A stretch of 64,000 nucleotides of DNA from Geminicoccaceae bacterium (GTDB taxonomy: Bacteria; Pseudomonadota; Alphaproteobacteria; Geminicoccales; Geminicoccaceae): the NCBI GenBank assembly GCA_028285265.1, contig JANQPX010000013.1, forward strand, positions 221,617 to 285,616, read 5' to 3'. Of the stretch, positions 8,546 through 16,328 are shown piece after piece. Positions within the stretch are counted from its first letter, which is position 1; each line of letters begins with the position of its first letter. The position numbers and the translations under genes are program-made. The notes beneath the pieces are model-generated. The model worked only from the letters and a program-made list of their open reading frames with translations. It was not told where the DNA came from and did no database searches.

Positions 8546-9069
8546 GGTGCGGTTGACCGATCGGCGAGGATCGCCGCATGACGGATCGCCTTGGCAAGAC
8601 ACTGAAGCGCAAAAAGCGCGAACCCAATCGGGATCATCGCTTTCAGCAGGTAGCGTCCCGGCAGACCGCCGGGATCAGGCGATCCCTCGCCCAACGACCA
8701 GGAACTCTCCACGAAGCCTGCCGAATATTTGATAAACAAGAGTGCCATGACGATGCCGCAGATCATCGACATCAAGTCGAGCCAGGTCTGCGCTCGATCG
8801 GAAAGCTTGTCATAGACCATGTCGACGCGAACATGGCCGTTTTCCAGCACCAAGAGGGTGATGCCGAGAAGCGCGATCGGCGCCAAGAAATGCCACTCCA
8901 GCTCCTGAAGAGCGACAGAACCACCGCCGACGAGATACCGGCCTAGAACATTCCAACCCACCAGGGCTATCAGTGCCAATAGTAAGGCCGTCGCGAGCTT
9001 ACCGGCCGCCCATGTGAGGGTGTCGATACGATCGGCCAGAGCCAGGGCCCGTTTCCAAAATCGGTTCAT
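8542..9069 (-). CDS. TRAP transporter small permease (DctQ family)
   Basis: This 175-residue membrane protein has four predicted helices. The DctQ-typical QELEWHFLAPIALLGITLLVLENGHVRVDMVYDKLS lies in the middle (the E-W-H and GHVRVD features are well conserved in the family). It docks the periplasmic binding protein to the large permease. It is translationally coupled to dctM by a four-base overlap, and the dctP gene ends about 95 bases upstream. Confidence 0.93.
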   Translation of the reverse strand: MNRFWKRALALADRIDTLTWAAGKLATALLLALIALVGWNVLGRYLVGGGSVALQELEWHFLAPIALLGITLLVLENGHVRVDMVYDKLSDRAQTWLDLMSMICGIVMALLFIKYSAGFVESSWSLGEGSPDPGGLPGRYLLKAMIPIGFALFALQCLAKAIRHAAILADRSTAP

Positions 9070-9124
9070 CGATTCGATGACATCATGCCAGCGCTATTAG
9101 GCAGCCCGAAGCCGGACCGAGAGG

Positions 9125-9152
9125 GACGCGCGGGCATGGATGCCCACGCGCC
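9125..9152 (-). promoter_or_regulatory. Stem-loop between dctP-type and dctQ-type genes
   Basis: In the 93-base gap between the binding protein and the small permease, GGGCA and TGCCC arms surround a four-base loop, extended by GCGC/GCGC outer pairing with a two-base bulge. There is no T run, so this is more likely an mRNA-stabilising or attenuating hairpin than a full terminator. Such elements are common where a binding protein must be made in excess over its permeases. Confidence 0.4.
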
Positions 9153-9162
9153 AGATCGCCCA

Positions 9163-10242
9163 TCACGCGTCGCGCAATTCGCTATGCCAGACAGTTTCGG
9201 AAGCCGCCGCCCACACGTCATGCTCCTCCTTGAAGGCGAAATAGCTGTCCATCACCTTTTTGAAGGAGGGATCTTCGGCAGCCAGCTCCTCATAGACGGG
9301 ACCCATCTCCTGCTTCAGGGCGGCGACAACGTCTTTGGGAAGCGTCCGCAGCTCGGTGCCGGTTGCGGCGAACTCCTTCAACGCGGCCGCGTTGTTGGCT
9401 TCAGCCCAGCTATGCGAGATGACGTTGCACGCGGCGCAGGCGTTCTCGACGATCGCTTTGAGATCGTCATCAAGGGAGTCCCAGGCCGCCTTGTTGATCG
9501 CAAGCTCCGTGACCGTCGTCGGCTCGTGCCATCCCGTGGTGTAGTAGTACTTCGCCGCCTTGTTCAGGCCGAGGATCTTGTCCTGTGCCGGCCCGACCCA
9601 TTCCGCAGCATCGATCACACCACGCTCGAGCGCCGGAAAGATCTCACCGCCCGGCAAGAGTTTTACATCGACGCCGATCCGCGCATAGGCTTTTGCGGCC
9701 AGTCCGGGAATACGCAAGCGCAGCCCCTCCATGTCCTCGATCGCATTGATCTCCTTGTTGAACCAACCGGTCATTTGCACGCCCGTCGCGCCGACAGGAA
9801 ACGCGACCAAACCGAGGGGTTCGTAGACTTCGTGCCAAAGCTTGATTCCGTCACCGATGTAGAACCAGGCATTCTGGCCTTGGGTCGACATGCCGAACGG
9901 CACCGCACCGAAAAACTGAGCGGCCGGAACCTTGCCGGCACCGAAGTAACTGACCCAGGCATTGCACTCGACAACACCCTGTCGTGCGGCGTCGAACCCT
10001 TCGAAGGCCGGTACGAGCTCGCCGCCGTGATAGACCTTGATGTCGAGACGCCCATCCGACATGGCCCGGATGCGGTCCGTCAGGTCGGTGAGCGAGCCTG
10101 GCCCCACCGAATAGAATGGTTGCCCGGGAGGAAAGGCCGTCGTCATCTTCCATTCGATGGTCGCCGCCTTGGCAATAGCCGGTGCTGCTAGCACCCCAGC
10201 GGAAGCAACGCTCGCTCCCGTCAAAAACTCTCTGCGCTCCAT
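9163..10242 (-). CDS. TRAP transporter substrate-binding protein (DctP/TakP type)
   Basis: This 359-residue periplasmic solute-binding protein begins with MERREFLTG, a Tat-like twin-arginine start, and a hydrophobic stretch ending in PAIAKA. The mature part carries the TRAP signature region and the motifs AAEWVGPAQDKILGL and YYYTTGWHEPTT. These are characteristic of the subfamily that binds 2-oxo acids and related organic acids (TakP type), so an organic-acid ligand is the best guess. A perfect GGAGG precedes the ATG. It is first in the dctPQM operon and divergent from the deacetylase gene at 10427. Confidence 0.93.
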   Translation of the reverse strand: MERREFLTGASVASAGVLAAPAIAKAATIEWKMTTAFPPGQPFYSVGPGSLTDLTDRIRAMSDGRLDIKVYHGGELVPAFEGFDAARQGVVECNAWVSYFGAGKVPAAQFFGAVPFGMSTQGQNAWFYIGDGIKLWHEVYEPLGLVAFPVGATGVQMTGWFNKEINAIEDMEGLRLRIPGLAAKAYARIGVDVKLLPGGEIFPALERGVIDAAEWVGPAQDKILGLNKAAKYYYTTGWHEPTTVTELAINKAAWDSLDDDLKAIVENACAACNVISHSWAEANNAAALKEFAATGTELRTLPKDVVAALKQEMGPVYEELAAEDPSFKKVMDSYFAFKEEHDVWAAASETVWHSELRDA

Positions 10243-10426
10243 GAGACCTCCCTCGAATGTTGAGACGTGCTGAGCACCCTTGTTTCGATCTGGCGTCTCA
10301 AGGCGCTTGATTGCCTAACAATCGATCACCTCTTGAGAACTGCACAAAACACGGGCAAAGCAACTTGTCATGTCCCGGCTGTCATGCCAGACAATCCGGG
10401 AACCCAAAGCACGAGTTGCAAGAACG

Positions 10427-11314
10427 ATGCCGCTCTCCCAACATCACCGTTACCCATTCTCAGCCCTACCGGATCGACCGCCGTTCGATTGGCCGGGCGG
10501 CGCAAGACTGGCGGTCTATATCGGCATGAACCTCGAATGCTTCGCATTCGGCGAAGGTTTGGGCGCAACGCTCGCTCCCGGCGGTCCTCAGCCGGACGTC
10601 CTGAATTATGCCTGGCGTGACTACGGCAACCGTTCCGGCGTTTGGCGCATGCTGTCCCTGTTTGATGAGCTCGCCTTCCCGACGACCGCCTTGGTCAATG
10701 CGGAGATGTACACGCACGCACCGCGCGTCATCGATGCCTTCCGCCAGCGGGGCGATGAGATCGCCGCCCATGGTCGCTCCAATGCAGAACGCCAAGGCGA
10801 CCTCGCGGAGACCGAGGAGACCAGGCTTATCGCCGAGACGACAGAAGCGATTGACAAGGCAGAAGGCCGTCGCCCCAAAGGCTGGCTGGGCCCTTGGATC
10901 TCGGAAAGCCGCGTGACCCCTGACCTCCTCGACGAGGCCGGGTACGAGTACGTTTTGGATTGGTGTCATGACGATCAGCCGGTCTGGATGGCGACACGCT
11001 CGGGCCGAATCCTTGCCGTACCTTATCCTCAGGAACTGAACGACATCCCACAGATCGTCGCTCGCAATCGCGAAGCCGCCGAGTTTGCTGATATGATCAT
11101 CGACGCCTTCGACATCATGTTAGCTGAAAGCGTGGACCATCCTCTGGTCATGGGCATTGCGCTACACGCCTACATCATGGGGCATCCCCACCGCCTGAAG
11201 CATCTGGCAAGAGCACTTCGTGCGATCAAAGCGGCAGCCGATGATCGGGTTTGGATCACGACCGCCGGTGCGATCAACGACCACTATCGAACGATCGCAA
11301 CCGATCGGTCATAA
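10427..11314 (+). CDS. Polysaccharide deacetylase family protein (PuuE/allantoinase-like)
   Basis: This 295-residue protein has a NodB-like barrel. Features include WPGGARLAVYIGMNLE at the first strand, WRDYGNRSGVWRML, a metal-site-like region EIAAHGRSN, and a late AYIMGHPHRLKHL containing the second histidine region. This arrangement matches the PuuE/allantoinase-like subgroup, which acts on small amides, rather than true chitin deacetylases. The usual first-strand Asp-Asp pair is replaced by Asn-Leu. I chose the ATG at 10427, since earlier in-frame starts add an unrelated basic stretch. The neighbouring TRAP operon is divergent, so the enzyme could act on its imported solute (inference). 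Confidence 0.82.
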   Translation: MPLSQHHRYPFSALPDRPPFDWPGGARLAVYIGMNLECFAFGEGLGATLAPGGPQPDVLNYAWRDYGNRSGVWRMLSLFDELAFPTTALVNAEMYTHAPRVIDAFRQRGDEIAAHGRSNAERQGDLAETEETRLIAETTEAIDKAEGRRPKGWLGPWISESRVTPDLLDEAGYEYVLDWCHDDQPVWMATRSGRILAVPYPQELNDIPQIVARNREAAEFADMIIDAFDIMLAESVDHPLVMGIALHAYIMGHPHRLKHLARALRAIKAAADDRVWITTAGAINDHYRTIATDRS

Positions 11315-11358
11315 GCTCGCTCAATCCGCCGGGTGCTATCCCATGGAAGCTGACGCGG

Positions 11359-12621
11359 CTACTCGGCAGCGACGGGCGCGGTCGCTGCCGACGGCAGGCG
11401 CTGCGGTAGGGCGATGACGGCAGCCAAGATCAACAAGGCTGCACCCGCGAGAATTCGGAACAAGACGTCAAACCCCCAGCTATCATAGACAAACGCGATC
11501 AGGGGGAGTGAGGCGGCCAGCACGGTGAAACTGACGACATAACGGACGCCATAAATGCGCGCCCGCGCAGCGCCGCTGGCCATCTTGCCGATCATGAAGT
11601 CGTTAATCGGGATTTGCCCAAATGCCCCAAACATGAAGCCAAGCGCCACAGCAAGCGCAAAACCATCGGTGAGGCCGGGCATCGCTGTGAAAAACACAAT
11701 CTGCAGGACCGCCATCGCGATGAAGACACGGCGGGGACCATAGCGATCGAGCATGGTGCCGACCACCAACTGCGCAAAAGACGCCATGGCAAAGACGACA
11801 AAAGCAAGCGAGCCAATCGCCGTCGCAACATCGCCCTGCTCACCCCCCGCCGTGCCATCGAACCAAGCTGCGAGATCAACGGCCAGTCCTTGCAAGCGCT
11901 CGTCAAAGATTTTCGGAAGAGCAAAGGTCGTGGACTGAAAAATGATGGAGGAGACTGCCGTCGTGAAAAACACGATCAATGATACCCGGAACAAAAGACT
12001 GCGCTCGAGCCCGCTGACCCCACCGCCCGTCTTCGGAGCATCTCGATAGGATGCGGTATGCTCCTCCCATATGTTCCGGTAACGCAAGGCGAAGTAGACG
12101 ATGCCGACAATGATCGACAAGATCGCTGGGACCACAAAGGCCATACGCCAACCGCTATGGTCGATCAGATAGCCGGTGATCAGCGCAGCACTCGCCACGC
12201 CGAGATTCCCCCAAACACCGTTGGCGGCGATGCGCATGCCGGTATTGCGCCACTTCATGGTGACGATCGCCAGACCGACGGGATGATAGATCGCCGCAAA
12301 CATGCCGATGGCAAACAGTCCGATGCCCATCTGGAGCGGCGTCGTGGCAAAACTTGTCAGGATGGACACAATGCCGATCCCGACGAAAAACACGCACATC
12401 ATGCCGTCCCGGCTCCAACGGTCCGCCAGCCATCCGGCTGGAAGGGCAAAGGCTCCGAACGCAAAAAAGCCAGGCGTCGCATAAGCCAAGAGTTCGGCAT
12501 AGCCGACACCCCATTCCCGATAGAGGACGAGCGCTGCGACCGTGGCGAAGATGAGCGTGAACAAGTGATCGAGAAAGTGCCCAATGTTCAGCAGCAGAAA
12601 ATAGGCGCGATCGCGGTTCAT
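11359..12621 (-). CDS. Major facilitator superfamily transporter
   Basis: This 420-residue inner-membrane transporter has twelve predicted helices. The MFS loop 2-3 motif appears as GWLADRWSRDG. The first helix carries LLNIGHFLDHLFTLIFATV. A second-half equivalent, GTMLDRYGPRRVFI, is also present. An extended loop (about residues 255-275) contains Ala/Gly/Asp-rich sequence. I chose the ATG at 12621 because upstream in-frame residues are not membrane-protein-like. It is convergent with the deacetylase gene. The substrate is unknown; sequence alone does not separate drug, sugar or metabolite export. Confidence 0.88.
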   Translation of the reverse strand: MNRDRAYFLLLNIGHFLDHLFTLIFATVAALVLYREWGVGYAELLAYATPGFFAFGAFALPAGWLADRWSRDGMMCVFFVGIGIVSILTSFATTPLQMGIGLFAIGMFAAIYHPVGLAIVTMKWRNTGMRIAANGVWGNLGVASAALITGYLIDHSGWRMAFVVPAILSIIVGIVYFALRYRNIWEEHTASYRDAPKTGGGVSGLERSLLFRVSLIVFFTTAVSSIIFQSTTFALPKIFDERLQGLAVDLAAWFDGTAGGEQGDVATAIGSLAFVVFAMASFAQLVVGTMLDRYGPRRVFIAMAVLQIVFFTAMPGLTDGFALAVALGFMFGAFGQIPINDFMIGKMASGAARARIYGVRYVVSFTVLAASLPLIAFVYDSWGFDVLFRILAGAALLILAAVIALPQRLPSAATAPVAAE

Positions 12622-12794
12622 GGCTCTCATCGTTCCCGAGATGATCGAGCTGCTACGATAGCAGGCAAAGCCCACTCTGTGACAAGTGGCGAGGTCGACG
12701 GGGCCCCTCTTGCAGGTCAGGACTGTCGGCTTTGATGCCGGCAATCCTGCATCTTTCAGGGTCTTGGGGAGACCACGCCCCGCCGCAATGTTGC

Positions 12795-13187
12795 CTAAGT
12801 CTCGAGATCTTGGCCAAAGGCGATGTCATAGCCGTCGAGGTCCTGGATCCCAAATTCCCTGCATCCATAGGGTTGCTCACAGAGCTCATAGTCGATCGTG
12901 GCGCCCCGGTCCTTAAGCTCCTCATAAAGGCGCACGACATCATCGACCCAAAAATAGATGTTCCACATATTCTGAACCACCTTGTAGTGAGGCACGATCG
13001 CAGACCTGTCCTCGACCTGGCTCAGCATGACGATATGACCATCCCGACGCGGCATGCAGAAACGTGCAGGCTCACCCCAATAGCGTTCGAACGCGAAGCC
13101 GACTTTATCGCGATAATATTCAGCCGATGCCACCACATCCGCCACCAGCAAAATCGGCGCGCTGCCGATAATCTTTGCCGCCTTCAT
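12795..13187 (-). CDS. VOC (glyoxalase/bleomycin-resistance) family protein
   Basis: This 130-residue protein has the paired beta-alpha-beta-beta-beta modules of the vicinal oxygen chelate fold. The first module is SAPILLVADVVASAEYYRDKVGF, and the second ends with REFGIQDLDGYDIAFGQ. The family includes dioxygenases, glyoxalase I and antibiotic-binding proteins; the substrate cannot be told. I chose the ATG at 13187, preceded by GAGGAATT. An in-frame extension to 13229 is Arg-rich and unlikely. It is a single gene on this strand, about 170 bases upstream of the MFS gene. Confidence 0.88.
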   Translation of the reverse strand: MKAAKIIGSAPILLVADVVASAEYYRDKVGFAFERYWGEPARFCMPRRDGHIVMLSQVEDRSAIVPHYKVVQNMWNIYFWVDDVVRLYEELKDRGATIDYELCEQPYGCREFGIQDLDGYDIAFGQDLET

Positions 13188-13637
13188 GATGCCAATTCCT
13201 CGTTTTCGGGGAGCGTTACCTCGCCGCAAATCTTAGCATTGCTGCACCGTCAAAACAAACGTACTCCGTTCGACCGAGAATGGCCTGCACACCGAGGGGT
13301 CATCGCGCAAGAGCTTCCATGCCAACGATCATGCAAATGATGAGAAATTGCGCTGAACACGTTGTTTTCTCGAGCATTCATGATCAAACAACATCATGGA
13401 GATCCTGTTCTTAGCCCTACGGAGCAAGACGGCCTTGCAACGGGAAAACAATTGCTCTGGTGCGGCGCCATGGCGTGCTAGCGGTCACCGCCCGACGTTG
13501 ATCCAACCGACAGCCTCCGAGAGGAAGAAAAGCCCGCCAAAAGATCGCATCGCTCACTTTTCTCAAAAGACCGCTCCAAAAGACGGGGACCAAGGACCAT
13601 GTCTGAGGGGATGGCGTTCCCATCGAGAAAGGAGACT
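13188..13637. other. Intergenic stretch with one small dyad
   Basis: About 450 bases with no convincing gene. The only structure seen is a perfect inverted repeat GTTGTTT (13361-13367) and AAACAAC (13386-13392) separated by 18 bases, which could be a regulator site. Short open frames here lack family features and ribosome binding sites. Confidence 0.4.
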
Positions 13638-13838
13638 GTGGTGAAAAAGAAACCCAAGAAACGGAACAGCGTTGCGCGAGCCCTGACATCCACCCTGTTC
13701 CGACAGCGAAAGCGACCGAGTAAGAAACTCTATCAACGTCGCGCCAGAACCAAAAACGCCGGTCTGAAAAATCAGACCGGCGAACGTCTTTGCAGCCGTG
13801 GGACAAGCAGCATCCTATGGCAACCAACAGATCACTGA
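13638..13838 (+). CDS. Very small basic protein (possible)
   Basis: An open frame from tandem GTG codons at 13638/13641, preceded by AAAGGAG, would encode about 66 residues. The N-terminal two thirds are extremely Lys/Arg-rich (KKKPKKRNSVARAL, then RQRKRPSKKLYQRRARTK). This resembles small conserved basic proteins of proteobacteria with an N-P/S-V-A-R-A-L start and a KKxYxR ending; I recall these only loosely. The last part of the frame runs through a strong hairpin that serves the opposite strand, so the true C-terminus may be less conserved. The good ribosome binding site and composition favour a real gene. Confidence 0.45.
   Translation: MVKKKPKKRNSVARALTSTLFRQRKRPSKKLYQRRARTKNAGLKNQTGERLCSRGTSSILWQPTDH
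13751..13782 (-). terminator. Rho-independent terminator of the cupin gene
   Basis: A perfect 11-base-pair stem (CGCCGGTCTGA at 13757-13767 with TCAGACCGGCG at 13772-13782) closes a four-base A loop. On the minus strand it is followed by TTTTTGG. It lies about 145 bases downstream of the cupin gene stop, and the orientation of the T run assigns it to that transcript. Confidence 0.7.
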
Positions 13839-13927
13839 CCGCCTTCCCGCCGTTCTTAGGAAGCCCTATCGAGCCAGCAACTCACACAGCGTTGCTCACC
13901 CGCAGCCAGAGCCCCCTTCTGCACCGA

Positions 13928-14380
13928 TCACTCATTGGCCTCTGGCGGCAGGAATTCGACCTCGTGCTCCGCTGACAGCCGAACGACCTCCTCGACATCC
14001 TCCAAATTGTGCAGCTGGTCAAAGAGCTGTTCCAGCATGCGCGCCGGAGACACCCAAAACAACGCCCTTACCGGTTTCTCGGACTTATTGAAGTAGCCAT
14101 GTGGAATGCCACGCGGCATGCGCACCAGATCGCCGGCCTTCGCTTTGAGCCACTCGCCGTCGAGCTTGAGATCGAGCTCGCCTTCTTGCACGAGGATGAA
14201 CTCGTCCTGCGTCGGATGGACATGGACGGGCACGAACTGGCCGGGATCGCTGTTGGTCTCGAAGGCGAAGGTCGACTCACATGTTGCCTTCGAGAAGTAG
14301 ACTTGGCCTAGGATATTCCAACGCTTACCCGCAGCCCCTTCGCCATTTGGCGTAACGCCTTTGTCCAGCTCTGTTGGCAT
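13928..14380 (-). CDS. Single-domain cupin protein
   Basis: This 150-residue protein contains a classic cupin barrel. The first motif is PVHVHPTQDEFILVQEGELDLKL, with two His and a Glu as likely metal ligands. The second motif is PRGIPHGYFNKSEKPVRALFWVSP. The ATG has GGGAGG five bases upstream. Stand-alone cupins of this type can be dioxygenases, isomerases or sugar binders, so no reaction can be assigned. It is divergent from msrA and followed by a strong terminator. Confidence 0.88.
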   Translation of the reverse strand: MPTELDKGVTPNGEGAAGKRWNILGQVYFSKATCESTFAFETNSDPGQFVPVHVHPTQDEFILVQEGELDLKLDGEWLKAKAGDLVRMPRGIPHGYFNKSEKPVRALFWVSPARMLEQLFDQLHNLEDVEEVVRLSAEHEVEFLPPEANE

Positions 14381-14623
14381 GGTTGCCTCCCCTCACTTCG
14401 GGCGTTTGACACAATCGCCCCTAGCTAACGCGATCACGATCTTGCGGTCCACCCAGGAGTCACGAAACGCCTGCCTTCCCTCAACCAATGGCGCGACGAG
14501 GCGCTTGCGTTTTGTACAAGGACCGGTGATCTCGCCATTGTGACGTCTTGTTTGCAGTCAGAAACATGGCTAGCACACATAGTGCTCGTCTGTTCACAAC
14601 ATTCCTCACATGGGGGCCTATTC

Positions 14624-15250
14624 ATGGTCGATGCCTTCAAGACAGCACTTGGCGCCCTGAGCTTGGGTCTCATCGCAAGCGCTGCCTCCGCACAGGATTT
14701 AAAGACATTTACCGTCGCCGGAGGATGCTTTTGGTGTGTCGAGTACGACTTCGATAAGATACCAGGGGTGGTCGAGACCATCTCAGGCTATACTGGTGGG
14801 ACGGTTGACGATCCGACCTATCGGCAGGTGACCGCTGGCGGCACCGGGCATCGAGAGGCCGTGCAGATCACCTACAATCCGGATCAAGTCAGCTATGAGG
14901 ATTTGCTCAAGGCTTTCTGGTCATCCGTTGACCCGACCGATGCCGGCGGCCAATTCTGCGATCGGGGCGAATCTTATGAAACGGCGGTCTTTGTCGCCGA
15001 TGATACCGAGCGCGGGCTTGCCGAGGCATCAAAGATCGCAGCCGCCGAGGCGATCGGACAGGAGATTGTGACACCGATCGAGGACGCAGCGACCTTCTTC
15101 CCGGCCGAGGATTATCATCAGGACTATTACACGAAGAATCCGGTCCGCTATAAATATTACCGGTGGTCCTGCGGACGAAATCAGCGCGTTGAGGAGGTTT
15201 GGGGCGACCGCGCCTATGAGGGAATCCCGAAAGCCGCTGACAGCAGCTAG
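14624..15250 (+). CDS. msrA: Exported peptide-methionine (S)-S-oxide reductase
   Basis: This 208-residue MsrA repairs methionine-S-sulfoxide in proteins. The catalytic motif is G-G-C35-F-W-C38, with C35 the nucleophile. Further family blocks are SGYTGG, DPTYRQV, TGHREAVQITYNP, GGQFCDRG and YHQDYY. Residues 1-23 form a signal peptide ending in SAASA, so the enzyme acts in the periplasm, unlike most cytoplasmic MsrA. The C-terminal CGRNQRVEEVWG adds a possible resolving Cys. I chose the ATG at 14624 because it gives a normal signal peptide; upstream in-frame sequence does not. Periplasmic forms need a reductant delivered across the membrane. Confidence 0.94.
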   Translation: MVDAFKTALGALSLGLIASAASAQDLKTFTVAGGCFWCVEYDFDKIPGVVETISGYTGGTVDDPTYRQVTAGGTGHREAVQITYNPDQVSYEDLLKAFWSSVDPTDAGGQFCDRGESYETAVFVADDTERGLAEASKIAAAEAIGQEIVTPIEDAATFFPAEDYHQDYYTKNPVRYKYYRWSCGRNQRVEEVWGDRAYEGIPKAADSS

Positions 15251-15262
15251 TCGTCACCGGAC

Positions 15263-15276
15263 CGCCATCGATGGCG
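15263..15276. promoter_or_regulatory. Perfect palindrome upstream of the DUF1989 gene
   Basis: CGCCATCGATGGCG is a 14-base perfect palindrome in the 134-base gap between msrA and the DUF1989 gene. It may be a regulator site or a small terminator for msrA; no T run follows on the plus strand. Confidence 0.3.
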
Positions 15277-15384
15277 AGGGAAAGTGGAGATAGATAGCGA
15301 CAACGAGGCGATGCCACCGCCTGGTGCACGCTGCGCATCGCCCGGTGACCGATCGTCTTACCAGCGCTTGTTGGAGGCGGGAGC

Positions 15385-16011
15385 ATGATGGCAGACGCGA
15401 CGTTGCTTGAAGACACGACAGTGCCGGCCGGTCACCCCTGGAGCCGGCGGCTCGAAGAGGGTGACAGGCTCCGTCTGGTCGACCTGGAGGGCCAACAAGC
15501 CATCGATTTTCTGTGCTACAACGCCGATGACCCCGAAGAGCGCTACCACGCGCCAAACACCATGAAGCTTCAGCGTCAGATCTATTTAGGCAAAGGATCG
15601 TCACTTTGGTCGGTTCGCGCCCGCCGGATGATGACCATCATCGATGACACTTGCGGCGGTCATGATACGATTTTTGGATGCTGCTCTTTTGCGCTTGACG
15701 AAGTGCGCTACGGCCAAACCAATCCGAGATGCTGTCAGCAGAACTTCGAGGAAGAGCTGGCGCGCCATGGCTTGGGACCGCGCGATGTTGTTCCCAATGT
15801 GAATTTCTTCATGCGGGTGCCGGTGGCCGAAGACGGCCAGGTCGCAATCGTCGATGGCCTCTCGAAACCCGGGGACCATGTCGACTTGCGTGCCGACATG
15901 GATGTGCTTGTCGTCCTGTCGAATTGTCCGGAAGCACTCAATCCCGCGACAGGGTTGCGCCCAACACCGATCCAGGTCACCGTTTATCGACCGACCGAAT
16001 CCTCGAGATGA
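15385..16011 (+). CDS. DUF1989 urea carboxylase-associated family protein
   Basis: This 208-residue protein belongs to DUF1989, found next to urea or guanidine carboxylases, where members act as carboxyguanidine deiminase subunits. Family marks are VDLEGQQAIDFLCYNADDPEERYHAPNTMK, MMTIIDDTCGGHDTIFGCCSFALDE and VPNVNFFMRVPV, with several conserved Cys and His residues that may bind metal. The ATG follows a GGAGGCGGGAG ribosome binding site. No carboxylase or allophanate hydrolase gene is in this window, so the protein is an orphan here and its substrate could differ. Confidence 0.88.
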   Translation: MMADATLLEDTTVPAGHPWSRRLEEGDRLRLVDLEGQQAIDFLCYNADDPEERYHAPNTMKLQRQIYLGKGSSLWSVRARRMMTIIDDTCGGHDTIFGCCSFALDEVRYGQTNPRCCQQNFEEELARHGLGPRDVVPNVNFFMRVPVAEDGQVAIVDGLSKPGDHVDLRADMDVLVVLSNCPEALNPATGLRPTPIQVTVYRPTESSR

Positions 16012-16328
16012 GCGGTTGAGGTCCCATCCCCTAGCCAACCACGGCCAGCGGATGTTGATCGACAAGCGAACACCGAAGAGCATCGCCCGGTGCTGCGGAG
16101 AGGTAGCGTCGCGCAGGCCCCGATCATCGGCACAAAAAAGTGCCAGCCTGCTTGTTGAGGAATGAAGCAGGCCGGCGGAAGACATCGGCGGAGCTTAGGG
16201 TTCGTTCACCATCGCAGCTCTTCACCAAGAAAGCCTTAAGCGACATCGGATTGTCCTCGCGAACATGCCGTCTTTCTGACGCCTGAGCGACGAGCAAGAC
16301 CGATGTCGTCCATGCCAACGTCGAACCC
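16012..16328. other. Convergent intergenic stretch with terminator-like hairpins
   Basis: This lies between the DUF1989 gene and the convergent FAD oxidoreductase. It holds a pair of adjacent hairpins (annotated separately). Nothing else with coding character was seen. Confidence 0.5.
16129..16172 (-). terminator. Double hairpin terminator candidate
   Basis: A perfect eight-base-pair stem (GCCTGCTT at 16146-16153 with AAGCAGGC at 16165-16172) is followed on the minus strand by a second small hairpin GGCAC/GTGCC whose loop is six T residues. The order stem, then T run, suits termination of the FAD oxidoreductase transcript, which ends about 155 bases upstream. Confidence 0.5.

Noticed and set aside
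9085..10191. Long open frame on the plus strand opposite the TRAP binding-protein gene
   Set aside because: It is exactly antisense to a protein with clear TRAP motifs and a perfect ribosome binding site, and its own translation has no family features; it is a shadow frame.
13417..13827. Minus-strand open frame of 136 codons in the gap before the cupin gene
   Set aside because: The translation is Trp/Arg/Ser-rich without domain features, and the frame spans the cupin terminator. The plus-strand basic frame explains the region better.
15251..15384. Guanidine riboswitch upstream of the DUF1989 gene
   Set aside because: DUF1989 genes are often under guanidine riboswitches, but the conserved riboswitch words are not visible in this 134-base gap; only a 14-base palindrome is.
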